6,177 nucleotides of DNA. Origin: Gemmatimonadota bacterium. Lineage in GTDB: Bacteria > Gemmatimonadota > Gemmatimonadetes > Gemmatimonadales > GWC2-71-9. The notes under the pieces were generated by a model. It made no database searches, had not been told where the DNA came from, and was given only the letters and a program-made list of their open reading frames with translations. Made by a program: the position numbers and the translations under genes. The stretch spans positions 11,902-18,078 of the forward strand of contig QHTY01000206.1 of NCBI GenBank assembly GCA_003220985.1, written 5' to 3'. This document shows positions 1 to 5,511 of the stretch, piece after piece; the first letter of the stretch is position 1; each line of letters starts with the position of its first letter.

Positions 1-74
1 TGCAGCCGCTCCGCCTCAACGAGCGCGACGTGATTGTGCAGGGAGTCGTCGTCGGCGTCATCAGGAAATACTAG
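1..74 (+). CDS. lexA: 3' end of a probable LexA-type repressor gene (partial)
   Basis: Only the last 23 codons are present, read in the frame that begins at base 3 and ends with TAG at 72-74. The tail reads LRLNERDVIVQG followed by VVVGVIRKY. This matches the C-terminal strand of LexA-family S24 peptidase repressors, which typically end in a pattern like V.I.GkVVGViRr after a stretch containing L.P. LexA represses SOS genes and cleaves itself when RecA is activated; the catalytic Ser and Lys would lie to the left of the window and cannot be checked. The gene converges with trpD and the two coding regions overlap by 14 bases (61-74). Another S24-family regulator remains possible, because so few residues are visible. 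Confidence 0.6.
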   Translation, partial: QPLRLNERDVIVQGVVVGVIRKY

Positions 75-1116
75 CGGTTGCCTTGCGGAGCCGCTCGAGT
101 GCCGCACGCGCGGCGCCCGACGCCACGACTTCGCGCGCGCGTCCGATGCCTTCGGCCAGCGACGCCGCAATACCCGCCACGTAGATCGCCGCCCCGGCAT
201 TGAGGAGCACCGCCGCGAGCCCCACCTGATCGGGCGCCCCCCCCGCCCCCCCGGTGGACGCACCGTTTCCGAGAATCCGCTCGACTCGCTCCGCATTTAC
301 CGCGGGTTCCCCACCCTGCAGTTGCGACACATCCGTGATGGCGAGCCGGAAGCGCTCGGGATCGATTTCCCACGTCCGCACCGCCCCATCCTTCACTTCC
401 CAAACATCGGTCACGCCGTGCGGTGAGATCTCGTCCATACCCACGCGGCCGTGGACCACCAGCGCATGCTCGGCGCCCAGGCGAACCAGTGCCTCGGCGA
501 CGATCGGTGCCCGCTCCGGCTCGGCGACGCCGATGACCTGCCGCTTGACGCTCGCGGGATTCGCCAACGGACCGACCAAATTCATCAGCGTGGGCGTGCC
601 GAGCTCACGACGAACGGGGCCCACGTGCTTCATCGCAGGGTGAAAACTCGGGGCGAACAAGAACACGACGCCCGCTTCGCGCAACACACGACTCGCGCTC
701 GCGGCATCCAGCACGATGCGAATGCCCAGCGCCTCGAGCACATCGGCGGAGCCGCAACGTGAGGTGTACGAGCGATTGCCATGCTTGGGGACAACAGCGC
801 CGGCCCCGCTGGCCACGAAGGCGGCCACGGTCGAAATGTTGAACGTCGAGACATTACCGCCACCGGTGCCGCAGGTATCGACCAGGTGTGCGTGCGTGGC
901 GTCGACGCGGACCATCGCGTTGCGCAGCGCCCGCGCCGCGCCGGCGAGCTCGTCGGCGGTCTCGCCTTTTGCGCGCAGCCCCAGCAGTAGCCCGCCGATC
1001 TGCGCCGGTGTCGCGTCGCCGTTCATCACCACGCCGAACACCTCCGCCGTCTGCTCTGCGGAGAGCGATTGGCGATTGGCGAGGGCGCTCAATGCATGCT
1101 TCAGCGGAGAATCCAT
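61..1116 (-). CDS. trpD: Anthranilate phosphoribosyltransferase
   Basis: TrpD transfers the phosphoribosyl group of PRPP to anthranilate, the second committed step of tryptophan synthesis, in the cytoplasm. The 351-residue protein has the family's full length. An N-terminal helical domain (about 1-70) is followed by the nucleoside phosphorylase-like fold. Diagnostic motifs are GTGGG at 83-87 followed by NVSTFNIST, KHGNRS at 111-116, GSADVLEALG at 122-131, HVGPVRRELGTPTLMNLVGP at 164-183, and the metal-binding Asp-Glu pair at 228-229 (GMDEISP). The ATG at 1116 is chosen because an in-frame TAA lies three codons upstream; no clear Shine-Dalgarno sequence is visible. No other trp genes are seen here, so it stands apart from a classical trp operon. 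An odd Gly/Ala-rich loop at 289-294 is encoded by a nearly pure G tract. Confidence 0.96.
   Translation of the reverse strand: MDSPLKHALSALANRQSLSAEQTAEVFGVVMNGDATPAQIGGLLLGLRAKGETADELAGAARALRNAMVRVDATHAHLVDTCGTGGGNVSTFNISTVAAFVASGAGAVVPKHGNRSYTSRCGSADVLEALGIRIVLDAASASRVLREAGVVFLFAPSFHPAMKHVGPVRRELGTPTLMNLVGPLANPASVKRQVIGVAEPERAPIVAEALVRLGAEHALVVHGRVGMDEISPHGVTDVWEVKDGAVRTWEIDPERFRLAITDVSQLQGGEPAVNAERVERILGNGASTGGAGGAPDQVGLAAVLLNAGAAIYVAGIAASLAEGIGRAREVVASGAARAALERLRKATASIS
237..252 (-). repeat. G8/G7 homopolymer tract inside trpD
   Basis: On the plus strand eight C, one G and seven C follow each other (237-244, 245, 246-252). On the coding strand of trpD this is seven G, one C, eight G, encoding Gly-Gly-Ala-Gly-Gly-Ala (residues 289-294). 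Such tracts are prone to replication slippage and to sequencing error, and the G-rich strand has enough GGG runs to form a quadruplex. The gene is in frame as given. Confidence 0.85.
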
Positions 1117-1137
1117 GAAGGATTAAGGCTATCACCC

Positions 1138-1154
1138 TTGTCAAATAGTGACAA
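1138..1154. promoter_or_regulatory. Inverted repeat in the divergent trpD-truA gap
   Basis: TTGTCA at 1138-1143 and TGACAA at 1149-1154 form a perfect 6-bp inverted repeat with a 5-base spacer (AATAG). It lies 22 bases upstream of the trpD start and in the leader of truA. The geometry fits a dimeric regulator's operator. It also places a TTGACA hexamer on the minus strand (1144 to 1139), but no matching -10 box at normal spacing is seen before trpD. A chance palindrome cannot be excluded. Confidence 0.35.
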
Positions 1155-1174
1155 CGAGTTGCATCTTTCCCGGC

Positions 1175-1957
1175 GTGACAAGCCGCCCCTTTCTAGCGGT
1201 GATCCAGTACGACGGGGGTGGCTTCGCAGGGTGGCAGCGGCAGCCGGCAGATCGCACGGTGCAGGCCGAGTTCGAAGCCGTGCTCGAGCGGATCATGGGT
1301 CGCAAGACCGCGGCGACCGGCGCTGGGCGAACGGATACCGGCGTCCACGCGCTCGGCCAGGGTGTCAGTTTCCTGGGTATTGAGCGGTGGCAGCCGGCAG
1401 AGTTGCGGCGCGCCATGAATGCGCTGTTGCCGCGCGAGATCTGGGTGCAGCAGGTGCATGTGATGACGCCGGGGTTCGATGCTCGGCGCAGCGCGACGGC
1501 GCGGCGCTACCGGTACCTGATCGGCACCGACGAGGCTGCGGCGTCGCCGTTCCGCCGGCCCTATGAATGGGCGCTTGGTCAAGCGCTCGACGTCGGCGCG
1601 TTGGGGAGTGCCGCGGCGGCACTCGTTGGAGAGCACAGCTTTCGCGGCCTGGCCGCGGCCGGTGCGAACACCACTCACTACCGATGCCGCGTGGCGCTTG
1701 CGCAATGGGCGCCGCGAGCGGACGGAGTCGGGATGGCGTTCACGGTCGAGGCCGATCGATTTCTGCATCACATGGTGCGCTTCATCGTCGGCACCATGGT
1801 CGACATCGCCCTCGGCCGGCGCCCGTCGGCGGACTTCCCCCGTTTGCTCGCTGCAACTGACAATCTGGCGGCCAGCCCGCCTGCCCCGCCCCAGGGCTTG
1901 TATCTGGAGGCGGTGCACTATCCTCCGGACCTCTACGCCGAGGAGTCTACGTCATGA
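1175..1957 (+). CDS. truA: tRNA pseudouridine(38-40) synthase TruA
   Basis: TruA converts uridines 38-40 of the tRNA anticodon stem-loop to pseudouridine. From the GTG at 1175 the protein has 260 residues, close to the family norm (270 in E. coli). Motifs in order are YDGGGFAGWQRQ near the N-terminus, the catalytic loop GAGRTDTGVHALGQ with the nucleophilic Asp at about residue 54, ATARRYRYLI, EHSFRGLA, FLHHMVRFIVGTM and the C-terminal GLYLEAVHYP. An in-frame GTG at 1148 would add nine residues (MTTSCIFPG) and would begin inside the inverted repeat; 1175 is preferred because it leaves the usual ~10 residues before YDG. Neither start has an evident Shine-Dalgarno sequence. It is the first gene of the plus-strand operon, and its TGA overlaps the next ATG (ATGA). 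Confidence 0.94.
   Translation: MTSRPFLAVIQYDGGGFAGWQRQPADRTVQAEFEAVLERIMGRKTAATGAGRTDTGVHALGQGVSFLGIERWQPAELRRAMNALLPREIWVQQVHVMTPGFDARRSATARRYRYLIGTDEAAASPFRRPYEWALGQALDVGALGSAAAALVGEHSFRGLAAAGANTTHYRCRVALAQWAPRADGVGMAFTVEADRFLHHMVRFIVGTMVDIALGRRPSADFPRLLAATDNLAASPPAPPQGLYLEAVHYPPDLYAEESTS
1941..1945 (+). promoter_or_regulatory. Ribosome binding site for the transaldolase gene
   Basis: AGGAG lies 8 bases upstream of the ATG at 1954, inside the last codons of truA. It supports this start and independent re-initiation at the ATGA overlap. Confidence 0.7.
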
Positions 1958-2571
1958 AGTTTTTCCTCGACACCGCGAGCCTCAAGGACATCAGCTGGGC
2001 GGCGCAGGCCGGTCTGATCGATGGCATCACCACCAATCCGTCCTTGCTGTCCAAGCAGGCCGGCGATCTCGATCCCCGGGACGTGCTGAAGGAGATCTGC
2101 TCGCTGGTCGACGGGCCGGTCTCCGCCGAAGTCGTCGCCGTGGATACGGACGGGATGGTTACGGAAGGCAAGGAGCTCGCGAAGATCGCCGAGAACATCG
2201 TGGTAAAGATTCCGATGATCGAGGCCGGGATGGTCGCGGTGCGCCGGCTCGCCGCAGACGGCATTCGGACGAACGTCACGCTGTGCTTCTCGTTCATTGG
2301 CCGTCTCGATGATGTCGGGCAGGAAGGCATGGACGTCATCCGCGAAGCCCGTACCATTTTCGACAACTACAACATCGAGACCGAGATTCTCGCGGCCTCG
2401 ATCCGCCATCCCCGCCATGTCGTCGAAGCGGCGATGATCGGGGCCGACGTCGCGACCCTGCCGCCCGACGTGCTCAAGAAGCTGCTCATGGATCCGCTCA
2501 CCGATCGGGGCCTCGACCAGTTCCTCGCCGATTGGAACAAACTGGTCGCGCGGGCGAAGGCCGCGGTTTGA
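1954..2571 (+). CDS. tal: Transaldolase (TalC/FSA small type) lacking an internal segment
   Basis: This is a small transaldolase of the TalC/fructose-6-phosphate aldolase family, which moves a dihydroxyacetone unit between sugar phosphates by way of a lysine Schiff base. Visible motifs are FLDTA at 4-8, GITTNPSLLSK at 24-34, GPVSAEVVAVDTDGM at 54-68, the Schiff-base lysine at 85 in NIVVKIPM, TNVTLCFS at 106-113, FIGRLDD at 114-120, ILAASIRHPRHVVEAA at 145-160, and a DWNK tail. The usual Phe of the [FY]-[IV]-G-R strand (F114) favours transaldolase over FSA, which has Tyr there. Length is 205 residues against about 215-220. Family members have some 17 residues, roughly PxQAxLAAKAGAxYVSP, between FS and F[IV]GR; here Ser113 is followed directly by Phe114 (junction 2292/2293). 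Helix 5 and most of strand 6 of the barrel would be missing, so activity is doubtful although the frame is open. Confidence 0.88.
   Translation: MKFFLDTASLKDISWAAQAGLIDGITTNPSLLSKQAGDLDPRDVLKEICSLVDGPVSAEVVAVDTDGMVTEGKELAKIAENIVVKIPMIEAGMVAVRRLAADGIRTNVTLCFSFIGRLDDVGQEGMDVIREARTIFDNYNIETEILAASIRHPRHVVEAAMIGADVATLPPDVLKKLLMDPLTDRGLDQFLADWNKLVARAKAAV
2556..2560 (+). promoter_or_regulatory. Ribosome binding site that decides the purB start
   Basis: GAAGG ends 7 bases before the TTG at 2568, within the last codons of the transaldolase gene. It favours TTG 2568 over the upstream in-frame TTG at 2532, which would add 12 unconserved residues. Confidence 0.55.
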
Positions 2572-3974
2572 GCTGGGTCTCGCCGCTCTCCGCGCGCTAC
2601 GCCTCTCCCACCATGCAGGCGCTCTGGGGCGAGCGCCGCCGCATCGGTTTGTGGCGCCGGCTGTGGCTGGCGCTGATGGAAGCGGAAAAGGATCTGGGAG
2701 TCAGGATTTCGGATGAAGCGGTGAATCAGCTTCGTTCGCATCTCGACGATGCGGATCTCGACAAGGCAGCCGAGTACGAGCGCCGTTTGCGCCACGACGT
2801 GATGGCACACATCCACCACCTGGGCGATCAAGCGCCGGCCGCCCGCCCCTTCATTCATCTGGGCGCGACGAGCGCCTACGTCACGGACAATGCCGACCTC
2901 GTGCTCATGCGCGAGGCGATGCAGCTGTTGTTGGGACGGATCGGCGCGCTCCTGGTCGCCATGGGGACGGTGGCTCGTCGTTATCGGGCGCTTCCCTGTC
3001 TGGCGTACACGCATTTTCAGCCCGCGCAGCTCACGACCGTCGGCAAACGGATGACGCTGTGGATGCAGGAGTTCGCGCTGGACGCCGAGGAGCTGTTGAA
3101 CCGGATCACGACGCTCCGCTTCCGCGGCGTCAAGGGCACGACGGGCACGCAGGCGAGCTTTCTCGAGCTGTTCGACGGGGATCATGCGAAGGTCACCGAG
3201 CTCGACAGCCGCGTGACCCGCGCGATGGGGTTCGAGCACGCTCTCCCGATCACCGGCCAGACCTACACCCGCAAGCTCGACGCACAGGTGATGGCCGTTC
3301 TCTCCGGCGTTGCGCAGTCGGCCGCCAAGTTCGCGACCGACTTGCGGCTGCTGCAGCATGAGGGCGAGCTGCTCGAGCCGTTCGAGAGCGAACAGGTCGG
3401 CTCATCCGCGATGCCGTACAAACGCAACCCGATGCGCGCCGAGCGGATCACCAGCCTCGCCCGATTCGTGATCGAGTTGGAAGGCAACGCCTGGCATACG
3501 GCGGCAGCGCAGTGGCTCGAGCGGACGCTCGATGACAGCGCGAATCGCCGGCTCGTGATTCCCGAGGCCTTCCTCGCCACTGACGCGATTCTCGTGCTCG
3601 CGATCAACGTCGCGGCGGGCCTGGAAGTGCGGGAAGACACGATCACACAGCATGTCGCCAAGGCGATGCCGTTTCTCGCCACCGAGCGACTCTTGATGCG
3701 CGGCGTGAAGGCGGGAGGTGACCGTCAGCAGCTCCACGAGGTGATCCGCACCCACAGCCTCCAGGGAACGGACCAGCTGCTCGACCACCTCGCCCGCGCT
3801 CCCGAGTTCCAGCGACTCAAGGTTCGCGCGACCCCGGACGAGCTCGATCCCGCAGCGTATGTGGGCCGCGCGCCACAGCAAGTCGACGAGTTCCTCGATC
3901 GGGTCCTCCCCGATCTGATGCGTGCCATTCAGGCCGCCGCTCCGGCGGCTGCTGCAGCGGAGGTTCAGGTATGA
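2568..3974 (+). CDS. purB: Adenylosuccinate lyase, long 'eukaryote-like' type
   Basis: PurB cleaves SAICAR to AICAR and adenylosuccinate to AMP, each time releasing fumarate. From TTG 2568 the protein has 468 residues. Motifs are SPLSARYASP at the start, LRHDVMAHIH with the acid/base His at about 76, IHLGATSAYVTDNADL, THFQPAQLTTVGKR with His at about 149, RFRGVKGTTGTQASF, ITGQTYTRK, the fumarase/lyase superfamily signature SSAMPYKRNP at about 279-288 on the flexible catalytic loop, and RTLDDSANRR. Several blocks are nearly word-for-word those of human ADSL, rather than of the ~430-residue B. subtilis or ~456-residue E. coli types. The C-terminus ends in an Ala-rich tail (AAAPAAAAAEVQV). TTG 2568 overlaps the previous stop as TTGA and has GAAGG upstream; the end overlaps purC as ATGA. 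The frame is intact. Confidence 0.96.
   Translation: MSWVSPLSARYASPTMQALWGERRRIGLWRRLWLALMEAEKDLGVRISDEAVNQLRSHLDDADLDKAAEYERRLRHDVMAHIHHLGDQAPAARPFIHLGATSAYVTDNADLVLMREAMQLLLGRIGALLVAMGTVARRYRALPCLAYTHFQPAQLTTVGKRMTLWMQEFALDAEELLNRITTLRFRGVKGTTGTQASFLELFDGDHAKVTELDSRVTRAMGFEHALPITGQTYTRKLDAQVMAVLSGVAQSAAKFATDLRLLQHEGELLEPFESEQVGSSAMPYKRNPMRAERITSLARFVIELEGNAWHTAAAQWLERTLDDSANRRLVIPEAFLATDAILVLAINVAAGLEVREDTITQHVAKAMPFLATERLLMRGVKAGGDRQQLHEVIRTHSLQGTDQLLDHLARAPEFQRLKVRATPDELDPAAYVGRAPQQVDEFLDRVLPDLMRAIQAAAPAAAAAEVQV
3959..3963 (+). promoter_or_regulatory. Ribosome binding site for purC
   Basis: GGAGG stands 7 bases before the ATG at 3971, inside the final codons of purB. It is the strongest Shine-Dalgarno match in the window and fixes the purC start. 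Confidence 0.8.
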
Positions 3975-4894
3975 CTGGTGTGCTGGTACAGAGCCAACTG
4001 CCGCTGCCGCTGCTGCGGCGCGGGAAGGTGCGCGAAGTCTACGAGGTGGATGAGGTGACGCTGCTGCTCGTCGCGAGCGATCGGGTGAGCGCGTTCGATG
4101 TCGTGATGCGCGAAGCGGTACCGCACAAAGGCGCCGTGCTCACCCAGATGAGTGCCTTCTGGTTCGCGCGCCTCACATCGGTCATGCCGCATCACCTGTT
4201 GACGGCCGATGTCGAAGAGATTGTCGCGCGCGTTCCTGTTCTCGCTCCGCACCGTGATGAGTTACACGGGCGCGCGATGTTGACGCGTCGCGCCACGACC
4301 GTGCCGTTCGAGTGCGTCGTGCGTGGCTACATCTCGGGGTCTGCCTGGGCGGAGTACCAACAGTCCGGTACGCTGGCCGGTGAGCCGCTGCCGCAAGGGC
4401 TCGTTGAAAGCGCCCAGCTCGATCCCCCGATTTTCTCGCCGGCGACCAAGGCTGAACAGGGTCACGACGAGAACGTCACATTCGATCACGTCGTGAATGC
4501 ACTCGGGCGACTGACCGCCGAGCGGCTGCGCGGCGCCAGTCTGGCGCTGTACGAGGCCGGCCGCGATTACGCGGCGAAGCGCGGCATCATCATCGCCGAC
4601 ACCAAATTCGAATTCGGCACGACGCCGCAGGGTGAGCTGATCGTGATCGACGAGATCCTGACGCCCGACTCCTCGCGGTTCTGGCCGGCCGACCGCTATG
4701 AGCCCGGGCACGGCCAGCCCAGTTTCGACAAGCAGCCGCTGCGCGATTACCTGGCGGGTCTGAAACACCAGGCCAAGTGGAATGGTGACGCTCCGCCCCC
4801 GCCCTTGCCGCCCGAGGTGGTGAACGCGACGAGCGAGCGCTACCGGGACGCGTATCGGCGCATTACGGGGAAAGCACTGGATGGCGCTTCGTGA
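3971..4894 (+). CDS. purC: SAICAR synthase (phosphoribosylaminoimidazole-succinocarboxamide synthase)
   Basis: PurC joins CAIR and aspartate using ATP to give SAICAR, which PurB, encoded just upstream, then cleaves. The protein has 307 residues, the long form seen in yeast Ade1 and many bacteria, longer than the ~237 residues of E. coli PurC. Visible motifs are the ATP-site loop RRGKVREVYEV at 16-26, LLVASDRVSAFDVV at 32-45, PFECVVRGYISGSAWAEY at 112-129, PPIFSPATKAEQGHDENV at 152-169, the signature IIIADTKFEFG at 206-216, and IDEILTPDSSRFW at 226-238. The C-terminus (ATSERYRDAYRRITGKAL) looks natural and complete. The ATG overlaps the purB stop as ATGA, and the TGA overlaps the psd GTG as GTGA. 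The pairing with purB supports a purine role for this part of the operon. Confidence 0.97.
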   Translation: MTGVLVQSQLPLPLLRRGKVREVYEVDEVTLLLVASDRVSAFDVVMREAVPHKGAVLTQMSAFWFARLTSVMPHHLLTADVEEIVARVPVLAPHRDELHGRAMLTRRATTVPFECVVRGYISGSAWAEYQQSGTLAGEPLPQGLVESAQLDPPIFSPATKAEQGHDENVTFDHVVNALGRLTAERLRGASLALYEAGRDYAAKRGIIIADTKFEFGTTPQGELIVIDEILTPDSSRFWPADRYEPGHGQPSFDKQPLRDYLAGLKHQAKWNGDAPPPPLPPEVVNATSERYRDAYRRITGKALDGAS

Positions 4895-5511
4895 TTGGAC
4901 GGGCTACAGCCTGTGCTCGGCGAAGCGTTGTCCTTAAGGACAATGATTGCCGAGCCCACCCTTCAGGGTGGGATCAACGGATTCTCGCCGTCTGGGTCGT
5001 CGTGTTTTTTCGCGATCCGCTTCGCGCTGGCCCGCGCGGTGAGCGCTACGTCCTCGCCGCGGCCGAGGGGCATGTGGTCCACGTGATCGAGACCGAGGAG
5101 CCCATGTACGTGAAAGAGCGGGCGGTGCGCATCTCCATTTTCCTATCGGTCTTCGACGTGCACGTGAATCGCTACCCCGTCGACGGGACCGTGGAGCTGG
5201 TGAACTACAACAGGGGCAAGTTCCTGCACGCGGCAGACGAGAAAGCGAGTCTCGACAATGAGCAGTCGTCGATCGGGTTGCGCGGCCCGCGCGGCCGCGT
5301 GCTCGTCCGGCAGATCGCCGGCCTGATCGCGCGGCGCATCGTGACGGACGCGAAGCCCGGAGCCCGTGTGACGCAGGGCGATCGCCTGGGGTTGATCCGG
5401 TTCGGTTCGCGTACCGACGTGTTCCTTCCCGTTTCCGCGCATCCGGTGGTCAAGGTCAAGCCCGGCGACCGCGTCCGCGTGGGCGGGACCGTCCTGGCGG
5501 AGTACGCGTGA
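4891..5511 (+). CDS. psd: Phosphatidylserine decarboxylase, short type, with aberrant N-terminus
   Basis: Psd decarboxylates phosphatidylserine to phosphatidylethanolamine at the inner membrane, using a pyruvoyl group made by self-cleavage at a Gly-Ser bond. From GTG 4891 there are 206 residues. Conserved blocks are FFRDP at 39-43, RISIFLSVFDVHVNRYPVDG at 80-99 (His91), RQIAGLIARRIV at 140-151, and LIRFGSRTDVFLP at 168-180 with the cleavage Gly172-Ser173. The first ~30 residues are Arg- and Cys-containing and polar, not the usual EG.PF plus two membrane helices; only RILAVWVVVFF at 30-40 remains of the second helix. This part is encoded by a cluster of hairpins (4902-4972). The family's SPADG motif reads AAAEG at 56-60, so a likely autocleavage Asp is Glu. 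ATG 4881 is an alternative start but its frame closes at TAA 4933-4935. The body looks functional; the whole protein may be impaired. Confidence 0.85.
   Translation: MIGRATACARRSVVLKDNDCRAHPSGWDQRILAVWVVVFFRDPLRAGPRGERYVLAAAEGHVVHVIETEEPMYVKERAVRISIFLSVFDVHVNRYPVDGTVELVNYNRGKFLHAADEKASLDNEQSSIGLRGPRGRVLVRQIAGLIARRIVTDAKPGARVTQGDRLGLIRFGSRTDVFLPVSAHPVVKVKPGDRVRVGGTVLAEYA
4915..4955. repeat. 41-base imperfect inverted repeat with a 16-bp perfect palindrome at its core
   Basis: The outer arms GCTCGGC (4915-4921) and GCCGAGC (4949-4955) pair perfectly. The core TTGTCCTTAAGGACAA (4928-4943) is a perfect palindrome. Between them AA/TT, C-G and G-U pairs form, with one bulged G and one G-A mismatch, so the whole is nearly one continuous hairpin of about 18 pairs with a TTAA loop. 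Confidence 0.9.
4955..4972. repeat. Perfect 8-bp hairpin CCCACCCT-TC-AGGGTGGG
   Basis: The arms at 4955-4962 and 4965-4972 are perfectly complementary with a two-base TC turn (or a TTCA loop on seven pairs). It abuts the larger hairpin, sharing base 4955. There is no T-run after it, so it is not a typical rho-independent terminator. Confidence 0.9.
5499..5502 (+). promoter_or_regulatory. Ribosome binding site for pssA
   Basis: GGAG lies 5 bases before the GTG at 5508, in the last codons of psd, and supports the GTGA overlap start. Confidence 0.5.

Larger units (their letters stand above)
4902..4977. mobile_element. Possible IS200/IS605-like end or palindromic repeat relic inside the psd 5' region
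   Basis: Three stem-loops follow each other with almost no gap: a small GGCT-AC-AGCC (4902-4911), a 41-base hairpin (4915-4955) and a CCCACCCT-TC-AGGGTGGG hairpin (4955-4972). A short G/C-rich hairpin with a TTCA turn, followed by a TCAA-type sequence (ATCAAC at 4973-4978), is the look of right ends of IS200/IS605-family elements; TCAA is the right-end cleavage tetranucleotide known for IS608. No transposase gene is present, and such elements make no target duplication, so the borders cannot be fixed from sequence. The stretch sits where psd should encode its membrane anchor. It could instead be a REP-like repeat or an RNA regulatory element. Confidence 0.4.

Noticed and set aside
1239..1401. 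13-base direct repeat GGCAGCCGGCAGA at 1239-1251 and 1389-1401 within truA
   Set aside because: Both copies fall in conserved coding sequence with normal TruA residues (QRQPAD and RWQPAE); best explained by codon bias.
2532..2567. Upstream TTG start for purB at 2532
   Set aside because: It would add 12 unconserved residues inside the transaldolase gene; TTG 2568 has a better ribosome site and fits the overlap pattern.
3933..3949. GC hairpin GCCGCC-GCTCC-GGCGGC near the end of purB
   Set aside because: It encodes the Ala-rich tail, has no T-run, and leaves the purC Shine-Dalgarno free; expected by chance in Ala-rich GC-rich codons.
4955..4990. Hairpin as a rho-independent terminator after purC
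   Set aside because: No U-tract follows, and the operon continues with psd and pssA in overlapping frames.
5003..5008. T6 run as a frameshift site repairing the psd N-terminus
   Set aside because: Neither of the other two frames upstream encodes a membrane helix or the family's N-terminal motif, so a one-base shift would not restore it.
4895..5086. Open frame from 4895 (product starting DGLQPVLGEALSL) as a small gene or transposase tail
   Set aside because: It overlaps the conserved psd body in another frame and has no recognisable motif; a transposase (TnpB) tail cannot be supported.
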